Source: Symsagittifera roscoffensis
Taxonomy: Eukaryota > Xenacoelomorpha > Acoela > Convolutidae
Length of the DNA stretch: 64,000 nt
Assembly (NCBI RefSeq): GCF_963678635.1
Contig: NC_087064.1
Coordinates: forward strand, 52,966,684 to 53,030,683
Direction of reading: 5' to 3'
Part shown: piece by piece, positions 33,425 to 43,673 of the stretch
Numbering within the stretch: position 1 is the first letter of the stretch
How the letters are laid out: every line of letters begins with the position of its first letter
Translations under genes and position numbers: made by a program
Notes under the pieces: model-generated
Told to the model about the DNA's origin: nothing
Seen by the model: the letters and a program-made list of their open reading frames with translations, nothing else
Database searches by the model: none

Positions 33425-35356
33425 GAAGAGGTTGAAAAGCAGAGTAGGGAGTAAAACAAGGAATCAAAGAGTAATAAAGTCGAAGGCGAGTGCGGTAGTG
33501 GTCTCGTTAGCGAAAAGATCTCACCCGAATGAGAATGGACGCGGAATTGGGTGGGGGAGAAAAAGGAAAACTGATACCACTTGTTATTGGCTGGCTTGAT
33601 CTCAACGGCCTCGAAATCGAAAAAGAGTGCTCAAAATTTGGCAGATACGAAACTCGAAACGGAAGTCATCAGCCAGTGTGGATCTGGTGGGCTTGATGAT
33701 TATAAAACCTCACGATCAAACAGGGCACGGATGAACCTGGGACAACTCGGCGTGATCGAGTACAGTCTGATCACAGTACCCGACTCAGTCCACATGGGTG
33801 ATCCCGCCGGAGATGCTCAAGGCAAGGAACTCGGCGAGAGGTCACTAGATGGCCTGGAATGGGAAGAAAGCCATGCAAGGTTACCTAGAAGAATTGACGG
33901 AATAATCTAATCTGAGTGAAAGGCGTATGGAACTGTCAAGTCCTCAGAGGCGAACGAAATTGAACTGGAACAGTTGTTAAAAATTTCCTGAAGGGCCGCC
34001 CTCCAGATATACTTCGAAAAGACCATGTGTGCGCCTGCAACGGTGGCGGCATACCTGGCATACCCATGCGCAAGGACCGACTTGCAGATACGATTGGCTT
34101 GGTGCTTGATGGGAGTTAAAAGATCAGAGTACGAGGCCAGTAACGATTCGAGATCGAAGGAGCAGGAGTTGGAACTGATGGAAGCCCTGCGAGTATTGAT
34201 CGGCAGAGATGGCTCTGCGATAGCCTGGCTAAGCGCAAAGATGCCCTTTATTTTGTGAGATTCGTGGTGAATCGCATCCCCATTCTTGTATTGGAAAATT
34301 ATATTAAAAAAAATTCGGCAAGGGGGAGTTAATCGTGAACGAAAGTGATGAGATACTCAAACAATGAGCTTAAAGTAAGTCGTGAATCTACTGAGAGGGT
34401 CAGAGATCCAAAAGATTATGCAACCTTGGGTAAACTGAAGCCATTTCAATACGTGTCAGGCATACTAGGAATGGCGTACAACCGCTTTGTGGATGAGGAA
34501 GCCAGGGAGGAGGAAACCATGGAGTAACGGAAGTGAACCTGATTACTGCTCTGGGATTTTACAGCATGACCAGCTCGATTGAGTCACTGGAATGACTGGA
34601 GCGTGCCCATGGCCTGGTTACGTCCTTGAGTGTGGAAGTGTTCCCTGGAGCGTTACAGACAGAGCAGAAAATTGGAAGTTGACGAGAGGCTCTGGAAAAC
34701 GAGATTAATATGAAAGATAGTGAGGATTTTCACAGACCTACTGGCTCGAAATATCTGGTGGGTGCAAGCTCCGCACCATATTGTTATAGTAAATATCCTA
34801 CGCACATGGTGGTGTTGATTGCGAGGACGCAGCAGTTGTTGATCGATCAATTCTTTTCTGTACCGAAATGCGTGAGGTTAGCCAGAGTGTCGAAGAGGTC
34901 GTATGAATTGTTAACGAAGATCATTCGGGCCATCCCGGAGAAATCTGAAGGCGAGTTGCAGGACGTAGTGGGTGAAAATTTTATGAGCGTGAGTGAGGGT
35001 AAGGTGAGTGAATTCCAGAAGAAGAAGATGAGTGGAGCATTATCGACTGAGTTCCCCACCATAAAAGAGAAGGACGACGTGCATCGAATTATAACAGAAG
35101 TGAAACCATTGCTAGGAGCTTCAGGGTACCGGACCCGGAGTAAAATTTTGATGACCCATGCGGAGTATCCTTGTCACTGCCTGGCGCAGACAATATGGTA
35201 CCCCAAGCGCGGAAGCTTAATGTTAGTGTGGGACGTGGAGGAAGTGTTCTCCACGGGGTTGCTTGACAATAACCAGCCGGTGTCAATCTTGGTAGTCAGT
35301 GCCATGCTGGATGTGAGGTGGTTAGAAGCCAACGTCCCACACTATAGGGGTGAATA
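33425..35356 (+). pseudogene. Third ORF: C-terminal half with internal deletion
   Basis: Pieces 33581-33910 (SQCGSGGLDDYKTSR, VHMGDPAG), 34025-34258 (APATVAAYLAYP, EASNDSRSKEQELELMEALR) and 34345-34527 follow the young copy. Near 34505 about 580 bp present in the young copy (roughly 60440-61020) are missing. 34540-35357 then continues with SVEVFPGAL, GSKYLVGASSAPYC, FPTIKEKDDVHRI, and the CHCLAQTIWYPKRG block. It runs on without interruption through QPVSILVVSAML into the tail, showing that the tail was part of the same reading frame in this copy. The TAG at 35355-35357 is a later lesion. Confidence 0.8.
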
Positions 35357-35896
35357 GGAGACGACGGTGCCGACGCCTAAGCAAATGAGCAGCGTACAAT
35401 TCAACCACCGCTTGGATCTTTTCAGGACGTTTTCAAGCCATTGAGAGGATATGGGCGAGGCAGAGGTTAATGCCTTGGTTCCGTGCAGTTAAGACGTCAT
35501 GGATGTATGAACGCTCGAAGCGTCTAATGTCCAGGAACATGGAGGCCTATCAATCCTTCAAGCTAGATTTAGGACCGGGAGCCTATAAGAGAGTTTTCCT
35601 GACGCACAGGAAGGCCGTCACCACGGCGGTGAAGCGATCAATTAGAGCGCCTTGTGTCACCGAACAAGATGAGAAACAGGTATTAAAAGCTGACCTAGAA
35701 CGAAACGTTAGCCTGTGTCTGCATAACAGCTTTTGCAGGAACCGGGAGCAGAAGGTAAACGTGGATTTACTGCCTTGTTGCAACCGGGGTTGCTGGAGCA
35801 GGAAAGTTGCGGCACGGCCGCAACTCTGTTGACAGAATGCAGAATTTCCTGGAGGATAGTGAGACAGGACAGTGGGAGCAAGAGACAATGGAGTGA
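35357..35896 (+). pseudogene. Third ORF: C-terminal tail (middle-aged copy)
   Basis: 35470-35832 encodes MPWFRAVKTSWMYERSKR, LDLGPGAYKRVFLTHRKAV, ADLERNVSLCLHNSFCRNR and the NVDLLPCC block. A shift near 35795 leads to an early stop; the original stop (TGA) was probably at 35894-35896. Cys residues are conserved between copies, but no known domain is recognised. Confidence 0.7.
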
Positions 35897-36667
35897 AGAG
35901 TGAAGATGGGATACGAAAAAGAAGTGAGGAGATAGAGAGAGAGAACTTAATTGTTGTAGTCCGTCAAAACTTGAACTAATCAACCAAAAGTGTTTAATGA
36001 AACTTTTAAACGTTTTGTTTTGATGCTGTTTGGTCAAACCAGACTTTGAAATTATTGAATTGTTAAAATTTTTGATTTACCATGGAGAATTTTAGTTGAC
36101 AACTATTTATTTAAATAAGCCATAGATAAGTATATTTACTTATTTAAACCTGACCTAAGATTTGAAACTGTGTAGGACACATCTTCACTTTGTGATGACC
36201 TGGTGGTGTTTGGGTACGCTCGCTCGAAGAGGGTGTGTACCTCATTATTTTTCCTAGCCACAGAGTTTTTCTTAATTTCAATATTGAGGGCAACGGCATA
36301 AATGAATGATTCTACTTGGCGAGTGACATTAGGTTAATTTTAATGGATTCATGGCCGTGCCACATTCCAACTTTTTTATATCAGCGAGAGCGAGAAGAAA
36401 TTTTACGGAGAAATGACGTAAGTAGTCAGAATTTTTTTTATCTAGGACACTCCTCATAGTGCAAACTTTTTATGAAAATGTTAGAACTAGAAGGCACTGA
36501 AACGTAGTACAATGCGATTTATGACACGAAGTGAGTTGAGGTGGAGTAGATAAAACTTCCTTTTCTAATGCAATTTGTAAGCTGATTATAGAAAACTGGA
36601 TCACCACTTGATGATAACCCGGAGCTATGCGTTCAATGGGACATTGAAAGGGACTGTCCGAGGAGCA
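35897..36667 (+). other. 3' untranslated region and polypurine tract (middle-aged copy)
   Basis: Homologous to 62420-63167. Shared blocks include TTTCCTAGCCACAGAGTTT, GGCCGTGCCACAT and GACACTCCTCAT. The region ends with ACTGTCCGAGGAGCA directly before the LTR (36668), a variant of the TTGTCCGGGGAGTA tract of the young copy. Confidence 0.75.
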
Positions 36668-37316
36668 TGTGCCATTCCCCGGATTGGCACAGTAGAACCC
36701 GCCGCGACACTAGAAAAATGACGATAAAGTCCTTAGCAATCAATTATCAGTGAAAAGGAAGGTCACAATATTCTGGAAGTTTTGATTTTCAAAATTTCGA
36801 ATTGCGCCACGAGATCGGGAAGATAAGAGAGTTATCTCTGAGAGAAAGTGGAGTTGCAGGCCCGGAGCCCAAGGACTTAGTAGACTGCAAAACTTACTTT
36901 TTAGCTGCTGTGATGCCCTGAATAGCTGGATTTACTCCGATTTTGTATTGTATTCCAGAGCATGAGTAGCTAGAAAGAGGAAAGTTCAATCCAACTCCTA
37001 TAGATTTGGTATATAACTGTCACTAAAGACATTGTAAATAATGGTTTCTGAGCCGTGTTTTTGATAGTGATCTTGTAGTCTGGGGATCCGAGACCCAGCT
37101 ATGTGGTTATCTTCGCATGCAAGCGAAAGCTGATCAAAAGTCGTTTGACTGATGTCCTAAGAATGGTAGTTTTTTTACTTAGCGCTAAACAGACCAGAAA
37201 ATCAACTGGCTAGATCTAGACGGTAAACAACGGGTAGAAATTACGTAACTGACGCCGGCCAGTCGTCAATAGGTGCTCTTTCCACGCTCCGTCACTATGT
37301 AGTGTTTTTGCGAAAG
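36668..37316 (+). repeat. LTR, left 650 bp only (middle-aged copy)
   Basis: Starts TGTGCCATTCCCC and follows the old LTR at 20509 closely (CCGGATTGGCACAG; hairpin AGATAA / TTATCT near 36824-36840; CAGAGCATGAGTAGCTAG; TATATAA at 37010-37016). The match stops near 37316 within the CACTATGTAGTG block, so at least 1.7 kb of LTR is missing. Confidence 0.8.
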
Positions 37317-38417
37317 TTACAGATGTAGTATAAAGCTGTCGGGAGCACGTAAAGAGTTGATACGATCCGGATAAAATTCGTTTGAATTAATTTTTGTAAA
37401 TTCTGGTCAATGGCACTGTACATTTTGATGAGTTCCTTAAAATTCAATAAGGACAAGGCCCGAGCTGTCCGTGTAGCATGTGCCATTCGACCAGAATGCC
37501 GACAAAACCAATTTTATGATTCAATGAAACGAGTTTTATTTCATGGTAGTTTGATCGTGCGAAATCGGGCAGTTCTGACAATTAACGATCCTTAATTGTG
37601 GAAAAGAGCGAGTTAGGAAGAGTCGATTAGGATCCAAGTGCCTTTTTTCTAATATCAGTTGGAGCGTGCTTGATGCGTAACGTTTTTTTTTTGCGACCAG
37701 TGAAAAGCGCGAAAATCAAAACAACGATTTTTGCTGGCAAAAAAAAGTAGACAAAAAAGAGTCGAGACAAAAAAAAACTATAGTAAACAATTGAAATTGG
37801 AACTTGAGAAGAAGACGCTTCGAACTGTATTGATTGTACAGTTACAATCAATAGTGGACATTTCCCTCGAATCAGGAAGGCTAACGGGAGAATTTACCAC
37901 CCTTTCCGATCGTGAAGAAAGCGCTTGTTTACGCGGATTCGAGGAGCCGGAGGGGTTTTGAGGAGTAACTCTAAACTGTATTTAAACAATTTTTAGCTTC
38001 CTGAAGTGTTCTGAATTGAATATATTCAACATTTAATTTATTTTTAGATATTGAGAAGCTAGGAGTTGAGGGAAATGGTCGGTCCATCCTCGATTGTGGG
38101 ATGATTTTATCTTCTGAACAAAAAACAAAATCTTTATAATAATGTAGTGGAGTCACTTTGTGGTCGGGAATACTGAGACACAGCCAAAAGCTCATTTGCC
38201 AAGAGTTAATTTGAGCTGTTCGGCCGATAGCCGTTAACCTGTAATGATTTTGTCGACCCGATGTTATGAAAACCACATTGACCTGGCCAGGGAAAGACGT
38301 TATAAGAACTTAAGGGTCTATTTACACGCTAGCCACTCGTTTTATGTACTCCCGTGCGAATGTTTAAAACTGCGACAAGAAACTAAAGCGACAGGACATT
38401 TAGATTAAAAAAAGATA
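37317..38417. other. Unassigned interval with a relic LTR start
   Basis: About 1.1 kb between two element copies. Only 37441-37500 can be linked to the family: it reads GCTGTCCGTGTAGCA followed by TGTGCCATTCGACC, i.e. a polypurine-tract/LTR start at 37479, with no LTR match beyond about 30 bp. The rest is AT-rich, has only short ORFs without recognisable domains (for example 37731-37961 +), and may be host flank, an unrelated repeat or decayed element. The 13 bp before 38418 (TTAAAAAAAGATA) would be the insertion flank of the young copy. Confidence 0.5.
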
Positions 38418-38667
38418 TGTGCCATTCTGCCAGATGACACAGCACAACCTTCCGGCGACATAAAAAAGAGTGACAAAAGGCCTTATGAACAAAAAAGTGT
38501 TGCGACGGAGGGTCAGAATGTTCTAGAATTTTTATTTTTAAAATTTCGATTGGAAGAAGAACATTTCTGAGAAATAGAGAAAAGACGGCCATTTTGAATA
38601 AAAAGACGAAAAACAGAACCACGATAGAGATTGTGAAGAACAGTCGAGCAAGAAAATTACGAAGCCT

Positions 38668-38694
38668 CTTATCGTGGCAATAACACACGATAAG
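38668..38694 (+). promoter_or_regulatory. Perfect LTR hairpin 1
   Basis: CTTATCGTG (38668-38676) and CACGATAAG (38686-38694) form a 9-bp perfect stem with a 9-base loop. The same position in the old LTR pairs with one wobble (20785-20809) and with a different loop. It is also present at 63168+250 in the 3' LTR. Confidence 0.55.
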
Positions 38695-38780
38695 AACCTT
38701 AGCGACGGATATTTGTGGAGAAGGAGGCTTCAGTGGGGGAAGAAATATACCACGGAACCCTCCCGGGACACGAATTATAA

Positions 38781-38799
38781 GAGATAAGAGTGTTATCTC
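38781..38799 (+). promoter_or_regulatory. Perfect LTR hairpin 2
   Basis: GAGATAA (38781-38787), loop of five, TTATCTC (38793-38799). The LTR at 36668 has AGATAA / TTATCT with loop GAGAG; the old LTR has a shortened form near 20897-20915. Role unknown. Confidence 0.5.
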
Positions 38800-38920
38800 A
38801 AGAATATTACGGGAGCGGAGGCTTGGTCCCCCCAGAGACTGTCTATGTGAAGGGACTGTATAGACTGACTGTATAGCTGCTATAATGTCATAGATATTAA
38901 TTAACACCGTTATTATTTAA

Positions 38921-38990
38921 TATTTCAGAGCATGAGTAGCTAGAAAAAGGGAAAGGGTCAATCCATCTCCAATGGATTTAATATAAAACT
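38921..38990 (+). promoter_or_regulatory. Putative LTR promoter core with TATAAAA box
   Basis: The best-conserved block among all LTRs: TATTTCAGAGCATGAGTAGCTAG, then TCAATCCA-CTCCAATGGATTTA and TATAAAA (38982-38988), followed by CTGTCAC. TTTCAG just before AGCATG resembles an animal 3' splice acceptor. Whether this block is a promoter, a splice site or both is inference. Confidence 0.4.
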
Positions 38991-40934
38991 GTCACACAAA
39001 AACATATAAAAATAGGTTGTTCGAGCCGTGTTTTTAATGACAATCACGTAATCTGAGGATCCGAGACTCAGCTATGTGGTTGTGTTCGCATGTAAACGAA
39101 AGCTGATCAAAAGTCGTTTGATTGATGGCCTAAAAATGGTAACTTTTTACTTTGCCCTAGACAGACCAGAAAATCAACTGGCAAGGTCGAGACGGTGAAA
39201 AACGAGTAGAATTATAGTAACTGACGCCTGCCAGTCGTTAATAGGTACTTTTTCTACGCTCCGTCGCTGTGTGATATTTGGGCGAATGTTACATAGACGT
39301 TTTTATGGCGCTCCTGGGTGGGCCTGTTAAAGGCATGAAACCATCATGATCAGCAAGCGTTTCAGCGACATACCCTCCGCTCCGGGCGTATGCCCGAGTT
39401 AGAGGCCTTAATGACCGTTATTGTACTAGGGGGAAGGTGCGTACCCTCCGTCTAGTACAATTTAGCTTTTTAACTTAGTTAACACCGAAAATTCCGGGGG
39501 CCGGAGGGTTAGGTGGGAAATCTAGAGCCCGCTTGTCCTGATGTCCCAGGACCAAAAACAATTAAAGAGAAAGCGTAAAACCAAACAAAAATAGTGTATA
39601 ACCAAGAAAAAGCCAAAAATAAATTTATTTGAAAACAAAAAAGTACAAAAAAACAGTTAAAAAAAATCCAAAAAAGACCAAAAACAGTAAAAAAACATAA
39701 AGTGACAGTTTATGTGTTATTTCCGGACGAGATGTGATTTGATCTTCCTATTTGTTGTTGTTTCAGATTGATTTATATCGTTTCTGATAGAAAGATTGTG
39801 TGTTTTGGTGAAGGGTTGGATACCCTCCCTCGAGTGTAATTTGAGTGTTTAAGCACGTTAATGGTGATTTTGCCGGTGGCCGGAGGGTAGAGTGGCAAGC
39901 TGATCAACGTGTTCCACACTCAACAGGGACATCAAGGACAATATCCGCAACGACTGTTGGGTATCGTTGAAGCAATTTTAGTGTCGTTCGGGTACTATTT
40001 CTTTAAAACTTAAGTGATGGGGGGCACGATTGGCGCGGTCCGATTGTACCCTCCATCGATTACAAATTTCCGAGTTAAGGGTCTTAATTCGGATTTTTTG
40101 GTGCAAAGGAGGGTATAGTACTATTCATTAACGACTATTAATAGATTATTATCCTTATTATATATTACTTATCTCCTATTTAGACCCAAGAAACACCCAT
40201 TTTTTGTCGAAAATTACCAATTTTCGACCAAACCGTAGACCCCCAAATTTTCGGATATCCGAGCTTTTCCAATAGGCAAAAAGTTTTTATATAGAGAGTA
40301 GCTACGTAGTTCGATCCCCTTCACTAAGGAAAGCGCGTGAGCAAAGACTCAGTAGAAGTTAGGAAAACGAAAATTTTTCGATCAAAATTTTGATAATTTT
40401 CTGTATTTTGTCAATCTGTTTTGGGGATCGAGTTTTTGAGTTTTTAGAGTAAGAGCAATAAAATTTTTTGCGTTAGGAGCGTGCTAGCATAACGTGCTCG
40501 GTTACTAGAGAAATTTTTGGGTAACCCTCCGAGTAGCTCCGTGGATAGAGCTAACGACTTAAGGTTTGGAAAAGGAAGGAATCGGAGGGTCCAAATTTGA
40601 TAGTTTTTGGCCAAATTTTTGTTTCTAAACCAATTTTGGTCCGGTTTTTTGCATTATTCCAGTGCCATACAGGGCTGCTACGCTCATTTCAAGTATTTTT
40701 AGGCACTTTTGACCGGAATTGCGGAAAAAGTCTTTCAGAACCTATATAGGTGGTGAAAAAAGGCCATTTTGACGAACGCGTTTTTGGCGATTTCTCAAAG
40801 ACTACTTATCCGATCGGGATAATTTTGGTACCATAAGTCGACGTTTTTTACCACTTTTCCGAATCGCAACCGTTTTTGGGTTGATTATTTCGGAAAATAA
40901 AAATTTTTTAGGATTTGTTGGTTCGGAGGGTCCA

Positions 40935-41440
40935 AATTACAGGTAACCCTCCGAGCGGCAGAAAATTTTATCAAAACATCTTTTTATTCAACTGGGAAGG
41001 TTGACCGTGTCAGCCAACCTAGTTTTAAGTCAGGTAGACCGCTTTCAGAGGCTTTACTGCGGTGATATAACCCTTTTTCTTGATTTTGGGGGAACCCTCC
41101 GAAGTGACCCTCCGGAGTCAGCTAAACCCTTTAGCAACCCTCCTTAGTGGAAAATTTCCACGAGATCACCCTAAGAAGTTAAAACAGCTCCCCTTAGAGC
41201 TCCTAGCTTGTTTTGACGCTTTTTGAAGCCAGTGAAAGAACCTTCTAAGCGAGATCAAAAAATTTGAAAATTTTGGAGGTACCCTCCGAAGTAACCCTCC
41301 GGAGCATATTAAGCATCTTATTGACCCTCCTTAGTAAATTTAGGGGGACCCTCCGAAGTAACTTGGGTGATTAGGGTACCCTCCGAAGTAGCTTGGGTGA
41401 TCAAGGTACCCTCCGAGGTAACCCTCCGGAGTGTCTTAAA
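40935..41440 (+). repeat. Dispersed CCCTCCGAAGTAACCCTCCGGAG-type minisatellite
   Basis: Copies of ACCCTCCGAAGTRACCCTCC and shorter forms occur near 40940, 41096, 41280, 41343, 41376 and 41406. Between some lie ACTTGGGTGATTAGGGT-like spacers (41356-41374 and 41389-41407), which make a local 36 bp tandem pattern. Related CCCTCC and GGAGGG words are scattered through the LTR upstream. Confidence 0.7.
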
Positions 41441-41664
41441 CCTTCTAAAGATCTTCCTTGTTAGAGACTTGAGTAAACTTTCTGTGGCAACTTGGGAAAC
41501 GGAAAATATCCATTTAATTAGGATCATATTAGGATATTAGGCGTGCTTATCAGGATCATAGGGACCCATTTTGACCCGGAAATTTGTGATCAACTTTGGA
41601 TTCTACATTGGGTGTATTAGAAGTACCCGAACAAAATTTTTTTTGATTGTGATTTTGGTTGTGT

Positions 41665-41997
41665 GGTTGCCTTGAGCTACTTAATAGGAAAGTTCGGGCA
41701 ATCCGGGAACAAATAAAGGAAGACCTCGGTGGGTGTATTAGGCAGATACACACCCACTTGAGAAGAAAAATTGTTCCCTACTCTCGTGCACTTGGAGCAG
41801 TCCGAGTGTGGGAGAGCTTTTTCATAGATTTGACGAATTTTCGATCAGAGGTTGCCTTGAGCTACTTAGTAGGACAGCTCGGGCAATCGCAGGACACCCA
41901 AAAGAAGACCTCGGTGGGTGTATTAGGCAGATACACACCCACTTGAGAAGACTGTGTCCTGGGCTTCGTTCTTTCGGATCGTTCCGATTGAGGGAAG
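41665..41997 (+). ncRNA. Twin structured RNA modules in the 5' leader (candidate cis element)
   Basis: Two modules with a spacing of 185 bp, each with three hairpins. Hairpin I: GGTTGCC / GGCAATC (41665-41671 with 41697-41703; 41850-41856 with 41882-41888), enclosing GAGCT / AGTTC in module 1 and GAGCT / AGCTC in module 2. Hairpin II: the inner GTGGGTGTAT arm pairs with ATACACACCCAC in both. Its outer stem is GGGAACAA / TTGTTCCC in module 1 (41705-41712, 41771-41778) and AGGACAC / GTGTCCT in module 2 (41891-41897, 41954-41960). Hairpin III: CACTTGG / CCGAGTG within CTCTC / GAGAG in module 1 (41781-41816) and TCGGA / TCCGA within CTTC / GAAG in module 2 (41964-41997). The outer stems differ in sequence but pair in each module. 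Possible roles are packaging or dimerisation, translation start or primer placement; none is shown. Confidence 0.6.
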
Positions 41998-42428
41998 TTT
42001 TTTTCTTTAAGACTAAGTTTTATTGATCTGTTTCTGAGTCATCACTGCTTTTTATCAAAGATTGCTTAATTTTAACAAAGCAGTGACTTGATAAATTGTG
42101 TGGCGATAAATTGATACTGACAAAAGGTCGCTGTCACCTGTAGGATATTCTTATCTGATTATCTATTGTGTTTTGCGTGTCGATTATATCTTGTGGAAAC
42201 TAAGTGATACCGTTATACCATACAACAGGGTTGAGTTAGCATTATATCAATACTGGGTAGACCCTGTGTGTAACTTTAGCTGAGTCACTAGTTTAGTCGT
42301 GAGAGATCTAAGAGACATTTTGATACTGACGGAATCGAGTAGGCAGCGTTAAGTGATTTAACTAGATCTTGTTTGTGGTACGTTTGCATTGCCATCAAAT
42401 TACGAATATTTTCATTTTGTCAAAAACT

Positions 42429-43673
42429 ATGCAGCGCAGGGACTCGCTAGGATCGGCTACTAAAATTCCCAGGCTAAGCAAGGGAAGCACGCGGAAATTT
42501 AAAACTAGGCGTAGCCAAACCTCTTTTAGCAGCGCTTCCGACGCGTTTGCTGAAGACGAATCGACTAAAGGTCAACCTGATCTTTCAGTGAGCGAAATGA
42601 AACTAAGGAGCGAAAAGAACCTCGATGGCAATCAAAGGCGGAGCGCCGAGGCCGAGCCTGCGAGCGAAACGCTGGTGGATCCCTTTGACGAAGGGGAGCG
42701 AACGCTCATTCGACCCGACTTTGAGCCAGATGAGGTCCTCGAACGGGAGGAAGTCGAAAGGACAGAGGAGACCTCGGAGCGTCCCGAGGTCGAACCTCGG
42801 GAGGAAGTGTTGTACAGGGGAATGTCCAAATCAGAGACTAAGAGCTATAAATGGAGAAGGGAACCTTCACATCCGACAAGTGCACACTCATCTTTGGCCA
42901 AACAGAGCAACAGCGCGATGATGTCGAGTATGAGTCCGGGTGAAGAGCAGACGTTCTCGAAGGCAAAGAAAAGTTGGAAGTCTTTGTACGATGAGCGCGT
43001 GACGTCGCTACAAGCCGGAGGTCTGTCCTCTAGTTACGACCAACCGGAAATAACCCAACCGGATGTGAACTTCACACCGTGCCCAAGGAACGACATGAGC
43101 AGGGAGGCGTCTTCTGCCTCGCCGACCAGGCCTATGTCAGATGGGATAACGATGGGAGCATCATCAACGTTTGACAGACTGATGACGTCAATGCACAAGC
43201 AAAAGGGCGGTGCGTCATCGAGTACTAGGCTACAGCCACAGTTGACCTCGTCTTCTCTGGGGCTAACCCCGCCATTGGGGGCAGCTGGTGACATAAGTGA
43301 TATGTTCGCTGGTGTGATGACTGGCCTGGATGAATTGAGGCGAGACATGACTAAGAGGATAGATCAAGTTGACGAGAGAGCTCACCATGGTCGAGAGAGT
43401 TTGAAAGATGAGCTAACGCACGTGAAGTCGCAGGCGAGGTTTGATCAGGCTCAATTGATTCGTGACACCGATCAATGCCTGGCCGAGAGCCTGGCACAGG
43501 CAAACAAAGAGTCAGAGGAAAGAGAGGCTAGGATGACAAGAGAGATCGAGCGATTTTTGAATGATCATGATAATACCTACGCCCAAACGATGACTGGCCT
43601 GGAAAGGAGGTTGGACGCCAAATCTGACTTGATGATGCGGAAGCTTGACGCGATCCTGAATGGGAGTAGTTGA
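42429..43673 (+). CDS. gag: Gag N-terminal region, coiled-coil protein
   Basis: The start chosen is the first ATG of the frame (42429). The product is 414 residues, ending at TGA 43671-43673. The first 270 residues are Ser/Glu/Arg-rich and probably disordered. The last 120 or so (from about 43300, GVMTGLDELRRDMTKRIDQV onward) have heptad-like spacing and many Glu/Arg/Lys, suggesting a long coiled coil. In position it is the N-terminal, matrix-like part of Gag, before the capsid domain. The frame continues past the TGA with no other stop into the capsid region, so Gag is either cut here by a mutation or extended by readthrough (context TGA followed by CAG). No other copy in the window retains this region for comparison. 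Confidence 0.7.
   Translation: MQRRDSLGSATKIPRLSKGSTRKFKTRRSQTSFSSASDAFAEDESTKGQPDLSVSEMKLRSEKNLDGNQRRSAEAEPASETLVDPFDEGERTLIRPDFEPDEVLEREEVERTEETSERPEVEPREEVLYRGMSKSETKSYKWRREPSHPTSAHSSLAKQSNSAMMSSMSPGEEQTFSKAKKSWKSLYDERVTSLQAGGLSSSYDQPEITQPDVNFTPCPRNDMSREASSASPTRPMSDGITMGASSTFDRLMTSMHKQKGGASSSTRLQPQLTSSSLGLTPPLGAAGDISDMFAGVMTGLDELRRDMTKRIDQVDERAHHGRESLKDELTHVKSQARFDQAQLIRDTDQCLAESLAQANKESEEREARMTREIERFLNDHDNTYAQTMTGLERRLDAKSDLMMRKLDAILNGSS

Larger units (their letters stand above)
38418..40750 (+). repeat. 5' LTR (minimum extent)
   Basis: Starts TGTGCCATTC, as at 57032 and 63168. The right limit given is where collinearity with the old LTR (20509-22812) ends. The true LTR may extend further, towards 42 kb, because I could not find a convincing TG...CA end with an adjacent tRNA-complementary primer site. 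It contains two perfect hairpins, a TATA-like box and a TTTCAG acceptor-like block. A strongly conserved stretch lies at about 39330-39420 (CATCATGATCAGCAA), and there are many CCCTCC or GGAGGG motifs. Confidence 0.8.
40751..42428 (+). other. Right part of LTR and/or 5' leader of the young element
   Basis: 1.68 kb with no gene. It holds a set of CCCTCCGA repeats (about 40935-41440), twin multi-hairpin modules (41665-41816 and 41850-41997) and an AT-rich stretch up to the gag ATG. The LTR/leader border and the primer-binding site must lie somewhere here but were not identified. Confidence 0.6.

Noticed and set aside
37731-37961. Short Lys-rich ORF in the unassigned interval
   Set aside because: 76 codons in AT-rich DNA, no similarity to anything recognised, no conservation to test.
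38383-38907. Antisense ORF of 174 codons in the LTR (200 codons at 63055-63657), with a hydrophobic stretch
   Set aside because: The same sequence is open only because the LTR start is AT-rich; older LTR copies do not keep the frame, and there is no start context or domain. An antisense LTR gene cannot be excluded but is not supported.
41659-41946. ORF of 95 codons in the leader
   Set aside because: It runs through the two hairpin modules, its repeated peptide follows from the DNA repeat, and it has no support as a protein.
42090-42270. Primer-binding site (TGGCGATAAATTG near 42101 or TGGGTAGACCCTG near 42253)
   Set aside because: Neither matches the 3' end of a tRNA over a convincing length that I can recall, and no CA-ending LTR border lies directly before them, so I did not call a PBS.
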